Positions 33,689 through 43,252 of a stretch of DNA of 64,000 bases are shown in pieces. The translations under genes and the position numbers were made by a program. The first letter of the stretch is position 1, and each line of letters starts with the position of its first letter. Origin of the DNA: CAZQLE01 sp964593905. GTDB lineage: Bacteria > Chloroflexota > Anaerolineae > Anaerolineales > Anaerolineaceae. The stretch is taken from the NCBI GenBank assembly GCA_964593905.1, contig CAZQLE010000001.1, forward strand, positions 30,421 to 94,420, in the 5' to 3' direction. Under the pieces are notes generated by a model, which ran no database searches, had not been told where the DNA came from, and saw only the letters and a program-made list of their open reading frames with translations.

Positions 33689-34510
33689 CTACTTCTGAAA
33701 AGCCTTGTCAGGAAAGATCCCCTGACTTAACATTGCTTCCAAAATAGCACCCCCGATTGCCAGAGATTTATCAGAAACCAGCGCGCAATAACTGGGATCA
33801 TTTCGCGGGTCAATATCGCCTATTTTCATCCCTCGGGTAACCACCAGACCATTATAAAGCATCCCCCTGATCACTCCAGAAAAAATTGCATTTACAGATT
33901 GTCCATTAACCCGTGCAACCAGTTGCCCTTCTTTCACAGGGTCGCCAATAGCCGCAAAAACATGTAATTCTCCATCGGCCGGCGAGCGCAACACGCGTTC
34001 TGTTTTTTTGTCCGCCACCACATCCGGAACACCCGAATCTGCTGCTGCTTTTCCCTGCCAGAAGATCCGCCCCAAAAAATGCCCCCGTTGAGTCTCAATT
34101 ACCGCGTGGCAATCTTTACCCGCCTCAAAACCGGGTCCAAGGCCTATCACAAATGAAGTGTTCTCAATTCTAGCTTCGGGCGGCAATTTTCGCATCCGGG
34201 CATCAATTACAACACGTGGGTTAAGTTTGGGTATCCACTCACCTGTTGGGTCAACCACAACCGGAATTTTTCCCGAGGTTAACGCCTGTTCCATTTCAAC
34301 CATTGAAGCAGCCAAAACAGCCTTAACGCCCTCAACAACAGCCTCACCCTGCAACACAGCCTCAGAGAAAGAGACCCAGCGGCGTACCGCCAGGGGCCTG
34401 GCAAGCTCAGTTATGACAACGCAAAACCCGGATCGGTGCAAACGCAGCGCTACGCCACTGGCCAAATCACCGCCGCCCCGGATCAACACAACACGCGACC
34501 CTATTGTCAT
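33689..34510 (-). CDS. yqeB: YqeB: selenium-dependent molybdenum cofactor/hydroxylase maturation protein
   Basis: The 273-residue YqeB homologue begins VVLIRGGGDLASGVALRLHRSG, a Rossmann-like motif with a GGGDLASG signature. It continues with TELARPLAVRR (about 35) and VIDARMRK (about 100), then VIGLGPGFEAGKDCHAVIETQRG (about 119-141, split as GLGPGFEAGKDCHAVIE). YqeB is one of the marker genes of organisms that use selenium as a labile cofactor in molybdenum hydroxylases. Cys in KDCHAVIE is a conserved candidate for selenium or sulfur handling (inference). ATG 34510 has SD GAGG at 7 bases; GTG 34516 is less likely. It sits between a hydroxylase large subunit and yqeC-mocA. SelD was not found in the window. 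Confidence 0.88.
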   Translation of the reverse strand: MTIGSRVVLIRGGGDLASGVALRLHRSGFCVVITELARPLAVRRWVSFSEAVLQGEAVVEGVKAVLAASMVEMEQALTSGKIPVVVDPTGEWIPKLNPRVVIDARMRKLPPEARIENTSFVIGLGPGFEAGKDCHAVIETQRGHFLGRIFWQGKAAADSGVPDVVADKKTERVLRSPADGELHVFAAIGDPVKEGQLVARVNGQSVNAIFSGVIRGMLYNGLVVTRGMKIGDIDPRNDPSYCALVSDKSLAIGGAILEAMLSQGIFPDKAFQK

Positions 34511-34614
34511 CAACACACCTCAAGTCCTATTCGATAGATACAACACACTCGGGCGGGTTCAGGCAGTATTTTTTTCCGCCAACCCGCCCAAGATTTTACG
34601 CCAAAAAAACTCGC

Positions 34615-36834
34615 TTACGCTTCTAAGTTTCCCAGTCCTCGCAAAACATGTTCCGCGGTCAGGGGAAAATCATCAAACCATACACCACAGGCCTGATGAA
34701 TAGCGCCTGTAATTGCCGGAACCAGAGGCAAATAGGGCATTTCACCCATGCCCCGGGCCCCAAAAGGTCCAATCGGGTCCGAGTATTCCAGTACCAATGA
34801 CTGCACCTTATCTGGAATATCCAACACCGTAGGGATCAAATAGGTCGACAGCGTGGGCGTAAGGGTATAGCCATCCTTTTGAATGAAATTCTCCATCATC
34901 GCATACCCGGCCGCCTGCACAACCGCGCCTTCGATCTGCCCCTGCACCTGTTGAGGATTCACCGCTTTACCGACATCATCGGCACAAATCACATTAACCA
35001 ATTGCACCTGACCGGTCTCGATATCCACTTCAACTTCAATTGCTTCGGCCACATATCCATAAGCAAAATTGGGCTCCGATTTTCCGGTCTCAGGATCGAG
35101 TGGAGTAGTGCGCGGCGGACGGTACTGGTGATGCGCGATAGCAGGCCGCTCTTCGTTCTGCCATTTTTTCAATGCCAGTTCTGCCGCCCCGCGAATCGAG
35201 TTCCCGGCCATAAAGGTCATGCGCGACGCCGATACCGATCCTGAATTGCCGGTTGTGGCCGTATCAGAGGCCACCAGCCTCACTTTTTCAAAAGGCACGC
35301 CTAAAGCATCTGCCGCCATCTGCAGAAAAACGGTATGTGAACCTTGTCCAACTTCAGCGCCGGCATGATAAAGAATCGCTTCTTCAATTTCCGATGTGCC
35401 GCGAAGTTCGATTGTAGCCTGACATTGCTCCGGCGCTCCATAAGAAAAGCCGACGTTTTTGAACGAGCACGCAATTCCAATGCCGCGCCGCAAGTGTTCC
35501 TGCCCAGGGCGGGGTAAATCGCGCGCAAAGCTCCAACCCGAGGCTGTCTTTTCCCAGCCGGCTGCCAGAGCGCATTTTTCAAGCACCTGGGTAATACTGA
35601 CACCCGCAGGAAGCGGAGAGCCAACAGATGTTAACGCGCCCTCTGTGAGTAAATTCCGCATACGTATTTCAACCGGATCCATCCCCAGGGCCTCTGCCAG
35701 CTTGTTCATCTGGGCTTCGGCCTCAAAAGCACCCTGAGGACCGCCAAACCCGCGAAAAGCACCATTGGGGATGTTATTGGTATAGACAGTGTACGTGTCG
35801 ACCCTGACATTCGGAATTTCATAAGGGCCGGTGCACATCAATGTTGCATTTCCCTGAACCTTGGTGGACGTATATGCATATGCACCGGCATCACCCACCA
35901 TTTCAACTTCGGCTGCAACAATCTTGCCTGCCCGGGTGGCCCCCCACCGGGCAACAATCTCATACGGATGGCGCTTGTGGTGCCCGATCATCGACTCTTC
36001 GCGCGACCAGATAATCTTCACCGGGCGACGAATACCCTGTTCGTTCAATTTTAAAACCGCCAGTCCCAGGATAATCTGCACCGACATATCTTCACGACCA
36101 CCAAAAGCGCCGCCGATTGCCGGATAAATCACCCGCACCTTCTCTTCCGGAAGGGCCAGTGAATGAGCGATCTGCTCCTGGTCTTCATGAGTCCACTGCC
36201 CGCCCACCACCACGGTGATGCGGTCTTCGTCATCGTAATAGGCAATACCCGCCTCAGGTTGAAGATAGGCATGTTCCTGCGCTGGGGTAAAATAACGTCC
36301 TTCAACAATGACATCTGCCCTGGCAAAACCCTCTTCAATAGATCCCTTGCGAATCTTATAGTGCAACAAAATATTTGAACCGCGGTCCGGGTGAATCAAC
36401 GTTTCCTGATTTTCCATCGCGCTGCGCACATCGGTTAATACCGGCAAATCGTCATATTCAACCCTGATCAAATCCCGCGCATGCGCGGCCATTTCTTCCG
36501 ATTCTGCAATAACCAGCGCAATTTGATCACCAATAAAACGAACATGATCGCCAAATGGCTTGGTCGAACCAGGCCCGCACAAGACCGGCTGATCAGGCAT
36601 GATCAACCCATATTCATTTACAGGAACATCACGGGCGGTGAGAATACGGATCACACCAGGCGCTTTTTCAGCCTCACTGATATCCACACTGCGCACAATT
36701 GCATGTGGGCGATGTGCAAACAGAATCTTCAGATAAGCCTGGTTGGGAAGATTAATATCGCCAGGATACAGTGCCTCACCTTTAACTTTGCCAACAGCAT
36801 CAACACGCTGCAATGATTGACCAACGCTTGCCAT
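34615..36834 (-). CDS. Molybdenum hydroxylase large subunit (xanthine dehydrogenase family)
   Basis: This 739-residue subunit carries only the molybdopterin-binding chain. Family landmarks: RVDAVGKVKGEALYPGD at the N-terminus, IGGAFGGRED (about 240), NGAFRGFGGPQG (about 348, contacts the cofactor) and VGQGSHTVFLQMAADALG (about 500). The catalytic glutamate is in GARGMGEMPYLP near 700. The iron-sulfur and flavin domains are supplied by the fused subunit at 37247-38656. The substrate is not predictable beyond an aromatic N-heterocycle or aldehyde. SD AGGAGG precedes the ATG. It directly precedes yqeB, which suggests this enzyme or its operon mates need the selenium-type cofactor. Confidence 0.88.
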   Translation of the reverse strand: MASVGQSLQRVDAVGKVKGEALYPGDINLPNQAYLKILFAHRPHAIVRSVDISEAEKAPGVIRILTARDVPVNEYGLIMPDQPVLCGPGSTKPFGDHVRFIGDQIALVIAESEEMAAHARDLIRVEYDDLPVLTDVRSAMENQETLIHPDRGSNILLHYKIRKGSIEEGFARADVIVEGRYFTPAQEHAYLQPEAGIAYYDDEDRITVVVGGQWTHEDQEQIAHSLALPEEKVRVIYPAIGGAFGGREDMSVQIILGLAVLKLNEQGIRRPVKIIWSREESMIGHHKRHPYEIVARWGATRAGKIVAAEVEMVGDAGAYAYTSTKVQGNATLMCTGPYEIPNVRVDTYTVYTNNIPNGAFRGFGGPQGAFEAEAQMNKLAEALGMDPVEIRMRNLLTEGALTSVGSPLPAGVSITQVLEKCALAAGWEKTASGWSFARDLPRPGQEHLRRGIGIACSFKNVGFSYGAPEQCQATIELRGTSEIEEAILYHAGAEVGQGSHTVFLQMAADALGVPFEKVRLVASDTATTGNSGSVSASRMTFMAGNSIRGAAELALKKWQNEERPAIAHHQYRPPRTTPLDPETGKSEPNFAYGYVAEAIEVEVDIETGQVQLVNVICADDVGKAVNPQQVQGQIEGAVVQAAGYAMMENFIQKDGYTLTPTLSTYLIPTVLDIPDKVQSLVLEYSDPIGPFGARGMGEMPYLPLVPAITGAIHQACGVWFDDFPLTAEHVLRGLGNLEA

Positions 36835-36866
36835 TCCAACCTCCTAAAAAATGCTTTGCCGCTCGT

Positions 36867-37238
36867 TTATCGTTTATACTTTTTCCCGCGGTAAGCCGCA
36901 CGGGGCACATCATAGGGACCGTATTGCGGCGGAGCAAAAGCTCGAACTAGAATGAACGTTACCATTGAGAATAATCCATACAGGAACACCATCAAAACCA
37001 GGGTAACCAGCACCTTAACCAAAATCAGAGAGTCTGAAAAACCAGATACGATCAATTCGCGAGGAATTGCAACCCATCCGTTTTTTTGATTCTCCTCCAG
37101 AAGCACCAAACTGCCCGCATACGACAAAATGGGCGTGAGAATAATTAACACCAGTCCCACACCTCGCCAAATTGGATGAATCTCTCTTTGTTGCGGAGAG
37201 CTTGATTCACGGGTTGAATATGACTGGTATTTTCCCAT
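36867..37238 (-). CDS. Small two-helix membrane protein of the hydroxylase operon
   Basis: The 123-residue protein is not recognised. It has a hydrophilic Ser/Gln-rich start (to about 24), a membrane helix at about 26-46, a short loop with KNGWVAIPRELIVSG, and a second long helix at about 70-98. The basic, tyrosine-rich tail ends KKYKR. There is no cofactor motif or cysteine pair. It lies between the FAD/iron-sulfur subunit (8 bases upstream) and the molybdenum subunit (32 bases downstream), with SD AGGGAA. That suggests it anchors this enzyme at the membrane or hands electrons to a membrane carrier. That role is inference from position. Confidence 0.7.
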   Translation of the reverse strand: MGKYQSYSTRESSSPQQREIHPIWRGVGLVLIILTPILSYAGSLVLLEENQKNGWVAIPRELIVSGFSDSLILVKVLVTLVLMVFLYGLFSMVTFILVRAFAPPQYGPYDVPRAAYRGKKYKR

Positions 37239-37246
37239 TGTGTTCC

Positions 37247-38656
37247 CTATACTTTCTTAGCCGCTTTTTCCACAGCTTCGATAATCTTATAGTATCCGGT
37301 GCAGCGACATAGGTTTCCTGTAACAGACTGGATAATCTCATCGCGGCTTGGTTTCGGTTTTTCCTCAAGAAGCTTGGTGGCAGACATCACAAAACCGGGT
37401 GTGCAATAACCACACTGCACCGCACCCTCTTCCACAAATGACTGCTGCATCGGGCTTAGCGCGCCATTCGGCGACAGGCCCTCAATAGTCACAATTGAAG
37501 CGCCATGCGCACGTGGGGCCGGTACCATGCAGGCCATCACTGCGGCGCCATCCAAATACACAGTGCAGGCGCCACACTCCCCTTCAGCGCAGCCTTCTTT
37601 GGTCCCGGTCATGTACCCTTCTTCACGCAACAGCCGTAAAAGCGATTTATTTTGACCGGATTTGAATTCGTATTCCTTGCCATTTACGGTTGTATGGATC
37701 GGGGTCTGCGCGTCATGCAGCAATTTCGCAGAGACAGCGCTGTTATGATAATTCTTTCCCATCAACAACACCGGAGAAGTGGGCAAACCACCCCGCTCCT
37801 CGCCGATTAAAAAGCGTTTCAGACAGCGTTTTGTACCTACACGCACCATTGCTTTGCGGTAGGAAGCCGAACCGCGCACATCATTAATCGGCCGCGCAGC
37901 GGTCATCACCAGGTCGGCAGCCTGTTCAATCACTGCCTCGCTCAGTTCCTTTCCCGCCAAAAACTGCTCAGCCGCATCGGCATGGATAATCGTAGGCGCA
38001 ACCGCGCCAAGCGCAACAGAAGCCTTCTCAATGGTGCTGCCCGCAAGGGTCAATACAACCGAAATATTCAAAAGGGAAATGGCCTGTGCTTTGCGCAGCG
38101 CGATCTTCATGTAAGTTCCCTTTTGATTTTTCGTCAGCGCAGGAAACGAAAGATCCACCACCATTTCATCAGGTTGGAGCACCGTTTTGCGAACACCGGT
38201 GTAAAACTCATGCAAGAATACTTTTCGCTCACCTTTTTTAGATCGTAAAACCAGGCAGGCATTTAAAGCAACCAGCGGTGAAATCGTGTCATTTGCCGGC
38301 GATGCAGTGACGAGATTACCTATAATCGTACCGCGGTTGCGAATTTGTGGAGACCCCACCTCCCAGGCTGCCATTGCCAGAGGCAAAGCATACTCTTGAA
38401 TCAGCTTTGATCCCGCACAGTGATTATGCGTTACCAACGGACCCAGGTGGATCACACCATCTTCATCCATCGTGATCTGATCCAGATCTGGAATCCGTGT
38501 AATATCCACCAGCGTCTCTACCCCTTTTCGCTGACCACGCTCCAATTCAAGAATCAAATCAGTTGCCCCGGCAACGATTCTGGCCTTATCGGTTAGAACA
38601 GCCAAAACATCAAGAGTCTCTTCAATATTGGTGGTACTGAGGTACGATTTCCACAT
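37247..38656 (-). CDS. Fused FAD-binding and [2Fe-2S] subunit of a molybdenum hydroxylase
   Basis: This 469-residue chain combines the medium and small subunits of the xanthine dehydrogenase family in the order FAD then iron-sulfur. Residues 1-285 are a CoxM-like flavin domain with VAGATDLILELERG (about 28-41) and RGTIIGNLVTASPANDT (about 107-123) for pyrophosphate binding. Residues about 315-469 are a CoxS-like domain with a plant-type cluster (CAEGECGAC and a fourth Cys in MAC) and a distal cluster (CGYC, CRCTGY). All eight cysteines are present. Electrons would pass Mo to both clusters to FAD. It pairs with the large subunit at 34615. SD TGGAG precedes the ATG. Confidence 0.88.
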   Translation of the reverse strand: MWKSYLSTTNIEETLDVLAVLTDKARIVAGATDLILELERGQRKGVETLVDITRIPDLDQITMDEDGVIHLGPLVTHNHCAGSKLIQEYALPLAMAAWEVGSPQIRNRGTIIGNLVTASPANDTISPLVALNACLVLRSKKGERKVFLHEFYTGVRKTVLQPDEMVVDLSFPALTKNQKGTYMKIALRKAQAISLLNISVVLTLAGSTIEKASVALGAVAPTIIHADAAEQFLAGKELSEAVIEQAADLVMTAARPINDVRGSASYRKAMVRVGTKRCLKRFLIGEERGGLPTSPVLLMGKNYHNSAVSAKLLHDAQTPIHTTVNGKEYEFKSGQNKSLLRLLREEGYMTGTKEGCAEGECGACTVYLDGAAVMACMVPAPRAHGASIVTIEGLSPNGALSPMQQSFVEEGAVQCGYCTPGFVMSATKLLEEKPKPSRDEIIQSVTGNLCRCTGYYKIIEAVEKAAKKV

Positions 38657-38672
38657 AATAAAATCTCCAGTA

Positions 38673-39464
38673 TTATCCCTTCATGCTCTTTCCAGAGGCA
38701 TGATTTCGCAGCATGACAATTTCAGAAAGGATGCTTAAAGCAATTTCCTCGGGGGTCTCGGCTTGCAACTCCAGACCAATTGGGGCATGCACACGGCTTA
38801 TTTTCTCTTCAGAAATACCCAGCTCAAGCAAAGCTTTTTTTGTAACCGCCCAACGTCGTTTTGAGCCAATAACACCAATATAGCCTGCGTCCGACTCAAG
38901 CAGCGCTGGTAAACCCGGTATATCCACCACAGTCCCGCGCGTGGTCAAAACAATATAGGTAAACGGGGTAATGGACAGGTGCCGGGTCAAATCTTCCATC
39001 TTCACCGGATAAAACTCATCCGCATCCGGGTTGGCTTCTTTTGTGCAGAATTCAGCACGATCATCTGAAACCGCAACCCGCCAACCCAGCCAGTGCGCCA
39101 GGTGGGCGACCGCCTTGCCCACATGCCCACCACCCAAAACAACCAGCAATGGTTTGGGAAAAATCGGCTCCACAAAAACCTCCACCGTACCCCCGCAAAT
39201 ACCCGGGTCACCCCGCTCAGGGTCCACCATACTGTACCGCAGCACACGGGAAGTGCCTTCTTGCAAAGCTTTCAGCGCTTCAGCATAGACCCGGTTCTCA
39301 ATCTCACCCCCACCGACGGTGCCAATAAAATGACCATCCGGATAGACCAGCATCTTGCTGGTCTCATGCCGGGGGGTGGAACCGCTGGTTCCAATGATCG
39401 TGCATAAAGCGCCCGCAAGACCTTTTGTTTCGAGTTCCACCAGCGCTTGATATATTGAAGCCAT
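38673..39464 (-). CDS. xdhC: XdhC-family molybdenum enzyme maturation factor
   Basis: XdhC proteins hold molybdopterin and help insert the sulfurated cofactor into xanthine dehydrogenase-type enzymes. The 263-residue protein shows the N-terminal TIIGTSGSTPRHETSKMLV (about 22-40), VGGGEIE (about 51) and PGICGGTVEVFVEP (about 87-100). A C-terminal Rossmann region follows with LVVLGGGHVGKAVAHLA (about 107-123) and YIGVIGSKRR (about 190). The longer frame to 39503 is rejected because ATG 39464 has SD AGGAG at 8 bases. It lies between two hydroxylase enzymes and could serve either. The cysteine in GICGGT is a conserved residue of the family. Confidence 0.9.
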   Translation of the reverse strand: MASIYQALVELETKGLAGALCTIIGTSGSTPRHETSKMLVYPDGHFIGTVGGGEIENRVYAEALKALQEGTSRVLRYSMVDPERGDPGICGGTVEVFVEPIFPKPLLVVLGGGHVGKAVAHLAHWLGWRVAVSDDRAEFCTKEANPDADEFYPVKMEDLTRHLSITPFTYIVLTTRGTVVDIPGLPALLESDAGYIGVIGSKRRWAVTKKALLELGISEEKISRVHAPIGLELQAETPEEIALSILSEIVMLRNHASGKSMKG

Positions 39465-39481
39465 AAAAGCATCTCCTACAA

Positions 39482-42469
39482 TTAAGCCTGCAATGCCCGC
39501 CAAATACGTTCGGGGGTCGCCGGGTTTTGATCAACCTGGGCGCCGCAAGCGTCTAAAATTGCATTTCCAACTGCCGGTGCAACGCCATCCAGCGGAATTT
39601 CGGCCACGGCTTTTGCACCAAATGGATGGGTGGGCTCATAAGTTTGGATAAACAACGTGGTCAGCTCTGGCATTTCATCGGCTCTGAAAATATGATAATC
39701 AACCAGATCTTTTTCACGCGCTACGCCATTCTCATCATAACGCATCTCTTCACAAACGGCATATCCCAAAGCCTGGGTCATTCCACCTTCAATTTGTCCG
39801 GATGCAAGCACCGGGTTAATGATCACCCCAGAGTCAACCGCCATCACCAGCTTATCTACGGTAACCTGACCAGTCTGCGTATCCACGGTTACTTCGGCAA
39901 ACTGCGCCGCAAATGGCGGAGGTGAAGAAGTGCTTACATGAGACGCTACCCCCATGATCTGCTCCTGATCATTGTGATGCAATGCATCCAGAGCCACCTC
40001 AGCCAGGCTAACCGATCGGCCATCCGGGGCTGTAGCCTTATTGTTTTCCAGCAATATTTCGGCCGCATCCACCGCCGCACCGTTTTCGCTGAGCATACGC
40101 GCAGCGCGTTTCTGAATTCGCTCTGCAACAATTTCGGCCGCCTTCACCGCTGCTGCACCCGAGATGTAAGTCGTGCTTGAAGCATAAGCGCCTTTATCAA
40201 AGGGTGTAAAATCGGTGTCCGAAGAGTAAATAACGATGTCATGCACATTCACACCCAGCACTTCAGCCGCCATTTGCCCCAAAATCGTATCCGAGCCCGT
40301 GCCCAGGTCAGTGGCGCCAATCAGCATATTAAACGAGCCATCATCGTTCATTTTTATGCTCGCCCCACCCATATCCAGGTAAGGTATTGCCGTGCCCTGC
40401 ATCACTGTCGCCACACCAATGCCACGGCGTAAATGTGGTTTTCCCGGCACAGTACGCCAGGCTTCGTTTTTATATTTTTGATCCCACTCAATGGCAGCTT
40501 TCCCCTGCCGAACACATTCTTCCAATCCGACGGTGTGGATAATTTCAGGACGCGGCTCACGACCCTCGCTCCAGGCTGTGCTGAACGGATGCAATTCACC
40601 CGAGCGAATGGCATTCTTCAAGCGAAAATCCAGTGAGTCGATGTTCAATGAACGGGCAATTTTCTCCATATGGCGTTCAACTGCCCAATACCCCTGGGGT
40701 ACACCATATCCACGATAAGCTCCTGAGGGGGGAACATTGGTATATACCACATCGGCATAAAAGCGGATATTGGGACTCTTCCGATATTCGCCGTCGCCAA
40801 CATACAATGCCATCGCTTTATGACCAGTGTTCCCAGTAACCGTTAGCGCGTGACAGCCATATGCCCCAGTATCAGAAAGGGCATATAACTCATTTGCAGT
40901 TATTGTGCCGTCTTTCTTTACGCCGGTTTTCATATGCAGCCGCATCGGATGCCTGGAACGAGCCGCAATAAACTCTTCTTCACGAGAAGTCTCGTATCGC
41001 ACCGGGCGGCCTGTTGCAATGGTCAGATGAGCGGCCACATCCTCTATCAAAACTTCCTGTTTTCCGCCAAATCCGCCCCCAATGCGCGGTTTAATAACCC
41101 GAATTCGTTTTACCGGCAAACCCAAAACAGGAGCCATCATTCGGCGAACGTGGAACGGCACCTGGGTGCTGGTGCGAATCACCAGACGGTCATCCTCATC
41201 CCAGTAGCTAATGACAACATGCGGTTCAATATGTGCCTGTTGCACCTTCGGGACTTCGTAATCACTTTCAAAAACAAAATCGGCCTCACGAAAACCCTTT
41301 TCAAGATCGCCGATATCAATACGAATATCTGCCGCAATGTTTCGCTTGGCATCCGAATCGGCAAAATCTACAAATTCCGGCTCGTCATGAATCAGAACCT
41401 GCCCGGGTTTCATCGAATCGGCCGGGTCGAGGATCGCAGGCAACGGTTCATACTCAACATCAATCAGTTTTAGCGCCTGCTCGGCAATCGCTTCGCTTTC
41501 TGCCGCCACAAAAGCAACCCGGTCACCCACAAAACGCACTTTTTTGTCGAGTGAAAAAGCATCCAGAGGACCCGGAATCGGATCGGATTGTCCGGCGGTC
41601 GAATAAATCACACGCGGAATATCTTGCCAGGTTAAAACAGCGGCCACACCCGGCAGCGCACGCGCCCTGGAGGCATCAATTCGTTTAATGAGTGCGTGTG
41701 CCAATGGGCTATGCAACACTTTAGCCACCAGCATACCCCGGATCTCAAAATCAGCGGTAAACGCGGGTTTTCCCTGAACCAGTTTCACCGCATCAACTTT
41801 TGTTTCAGATTTTCCCACCGATTTTAGCGGCCGGGGCTCAGTAGCCATGATAATCTGCGGGGTGGTTTGGGTGCTTACATTGCCACCCATCGCTCCGTCC
41901 GTCCCCTCATGCGCATCACCTTCCCGTTTCCAATCCGCTGCCATAACCAGATCAGGGGAGGAGGAAACCGGAAGAACCTCTTCACCACGCAAAATTGCAG
42001 CCGCGCGCTGCACCGCTTCAACCGGCTTCAAATAACCGGTGCAGCGGCACAAAACACCCGATAACGCATCCCGAATTTCCATCTCGGTGGGATGGAGTGT
42101 TTTATCTAAAAGAGACTTTGCAGCCAATACCATTGCCGGGGTGCAGTAACCACATTGAATCGCGCCCGAATCAACAAAGGCTTGTTGAATTGGATTCAAC
42201 CCCTTCGTTTTTTTCCAACCCTGGTCTTCATGCTCACCAATTCCTTCAATGGAGACAATCTGATGACCATCAGCCTGGGCTGCCAGCATTCCACAAGAAT
42301 TGACCGGTTTACCATCCAATAACACCGTACATGCGCCACATTCGCCGTGTTCGCATCCCCCAAATTTTGCTCCAAAATAACCTTCCCTGCGCAGCAGCTC
42401 GAGCAATGTTTCATCAGGTCGTACGGAAAACACCTTGCCAGTACTATTAATCGAAATTGTTATATTCAT
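39482..42469 (-). CDS. Fused [2Fe-2S]-molybdenum hydroxylase subunit (XdhD-like)
   Basis: This 995-residue chain joins the small and large subunits of a xanthine-dehydrogenase-family enzyme. Residues 1-165 hold CEHGECGAC plus NSC, and CGYC with CRCTGY, giving both clusters. The molybdenum part starts near 218 (KSVGKSETKVDAVKLVQG) with IGGGFGGKQEV (about 476), SGAYRGYGVPQG (about 590), and the catalytic Glu in GAKAVAEIPLDG (about 960). The layout equals Escherichia coli XdhD (YgfN), part of a selenium-associated purine pathway. ATG 42469 with SD GAGG is preferred to 42496. It forms an enzyme with the short flavin-type subunit 30 bases upstream. The linker (about 170-215) is low-complexity and hydrophilic. 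Confidence 0.88.
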   Translation of the reverse strand: MNITISINSTGKVFSVRPDETLLELLRREGYFGAKFGGCEHGECGACTVLLDGKPVNSCGMLAAQADGHQIVSIEGIGEHEDQGWKKTKGLNPIQQAFVDSGAIQCGYCTPAMVLAAKSLLDKTLHPTEMEIRDALSGVLCRCTGYLKPVEAVQRAAAILRGEEVLPVSSSPDLVMAADWKREGDAHEGTDGAMGGNVSTQTTPQIIMATEPRPLKSVGKSETKVDAVKLVQGKPAFTADFEIRGMLVAKVLHSPLAHALIKRIDASRARALPGVAAVLTWQDIPRVIYSTAGQSDPIPGPLDAFSLDKKVRFVGDRVAFVAAESEAIAEQALKLIDVEYEPLPAILDPADSMKPGQVLIHDEPEFVDFADSDAKRNIAADIRIDIGDLEKGFREADFVFESDYEVPKVQQAHIEPHVVISYWDEDDRLVIRTSTQVPFHVRRMMAPVLGLPVKRIRVIKPRIGGGFGGKQEVLIEDVAAHLTIATGRPVRYETSREEEFIAARSRHPMRLHMKTGVKKDGTITANELYALSDTGAYGCHALTVTGNTGHKAMALYVGDGEYRKSPNIRFYADVVYTNVPPSGAYRGYGVPQGYWAVERHMEKIARSLNIDSLDFRLKNAIRSGELHPFSTAWSEGREPRPEIIHTVGLEECVRQGKAAIEWDQKYKNEAWRTVPGKPHLRRGIGVATVMQGTAIPYLDMGGASIKMNDDGSFNMLIGATDLGTGSDTILGQMAAEVLGVNVHDIVIYSSDTDFTPFDKGAYASSTTYISGAAAVKAAEIVAERIQKRAARMLSENGAAVDAAEILLENNKATAPDGRSVSLAEVALDALHHNDQEQIMGVASHVSTSSPPPFAAQFAEVTVDTQTGQVTVDKLVMAVDSGVIINPVLASGQIEGGMTQALGYAVCEEMRYDENGVAREKDLVDYHIFRADEMPELTTLFIQTYEPTHPFGAKAVAEIPLDGVAPAVGNAILDACGAQVDQNPATPERIWRALQA

Positions 42470-42499
42470 CCTGTCCTCACTTGTACCCGCAATCATGTT

Positions 42500-43252
42500 T
42501 CACGCAGACAGATCTGCCAACATACGCGCAGCCAACACCCTGGCAGCATTACCACGATAAACAGCACTCGCAAAAGCGTCTTCTGCGGCACTAAATGCTA
42601 CAGCAGTGGAATCAGCAGCAGCAACCACATCTGCACCCGTATACGCAAGGGTTGGCACGCTACCAAAACCGCCCACCGCAATTCGATAAGCCCCGTTGTT
42701 TTTTGCAATGGCAATACAAACCAGCGGCAAATCAAGCGGCGTCCTGGCAACCACTTCCAACCGAAAATCATCCACCGTCGGGAGCTTAATCTGGGTGATC
42801 AGCATGTGTTGATAGCCTACACGCTCACCGGCATAATATTGATCCAGTGAAACAAAGCGCTCTCCCGGCTGCCATAACAACCCGGCGCCAAAGGCCAGCA
42901 AGGCTGTTGCCAGCACAGACCGACCGGTGGCCGTAACCAGATAGCCGGCCAGAGTGGCCATTTCGCGCTGATTACGTGACGCCGATTTTAAAACAGCTTC
43001 ACGAAGGCCGGTATAAAGCCCGGTATATTCAACCAGAGTCTGTAGTTTGACCGTTGCCCCAATCAACAGCTCACTAGAAGCCAATTCAATTCGATCCAAA
43101 CCAAGATTCTGCAAATCAACAACCGCGCAATTTTCAGGCGCATGCCGGCTGATGACCCCACCACCGCCAAGAGGTATGGTCATCGTTTTTTTTCTTGCCA
43201 GAAGTTCCAATGCGACTTCCATGCTATTGGGACGGTGATATTCCACAATCAT
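42500..43252 (-). CDS. FAD-binding-type subunit of a molybdenum hydroxylase (YgfM-like)
   Basis: The 250-residue protein matches the CoxM/YgfM family and is shorter than typical 285-295-residue members. MIVEYHRPNSMEVALELLA starts the flavin domain and IPLGGGGVISR (about 26-36) aligns with the AGGTDL pyrophosphate loop. The second loop, normally TLGGNLxxASPxxD, reads TLAGYLVTATGRSVLATALLA (split: TLAGYLVTATGR), with the usual Ser-Pro-Asp replaced, so FAD affinity may be altered. The C-terminal domain is reduced. ATG 43252 with SD GAGGAG replaces the longer frame to 43297. It is the first gene after a hairpin-containing gap and precedes the XdhD-like gene. Confidence 0.82.
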   Translation of the reverse strand: MIVEYHRPNSMEVALELLARKKTMTIPLGGGGVISRHAPENCAVVDLQNLGLDRIELASSELLIGATVKLQTLVEYTGLYTGLREAVLKSASRNQREMATLAGYLVTATGRSVLATALLAFGAGLLWQPGERFVSLDQYYAGERVGYQHMLITQIKLPTVDDFRLEVVARTPLDLPLVCIAIAKNNGAYRIAVGGFGSVPTLAYTGADVVAAADSTAVAFSAAEDAFASAVYRGNAARVLAARMLADLSA

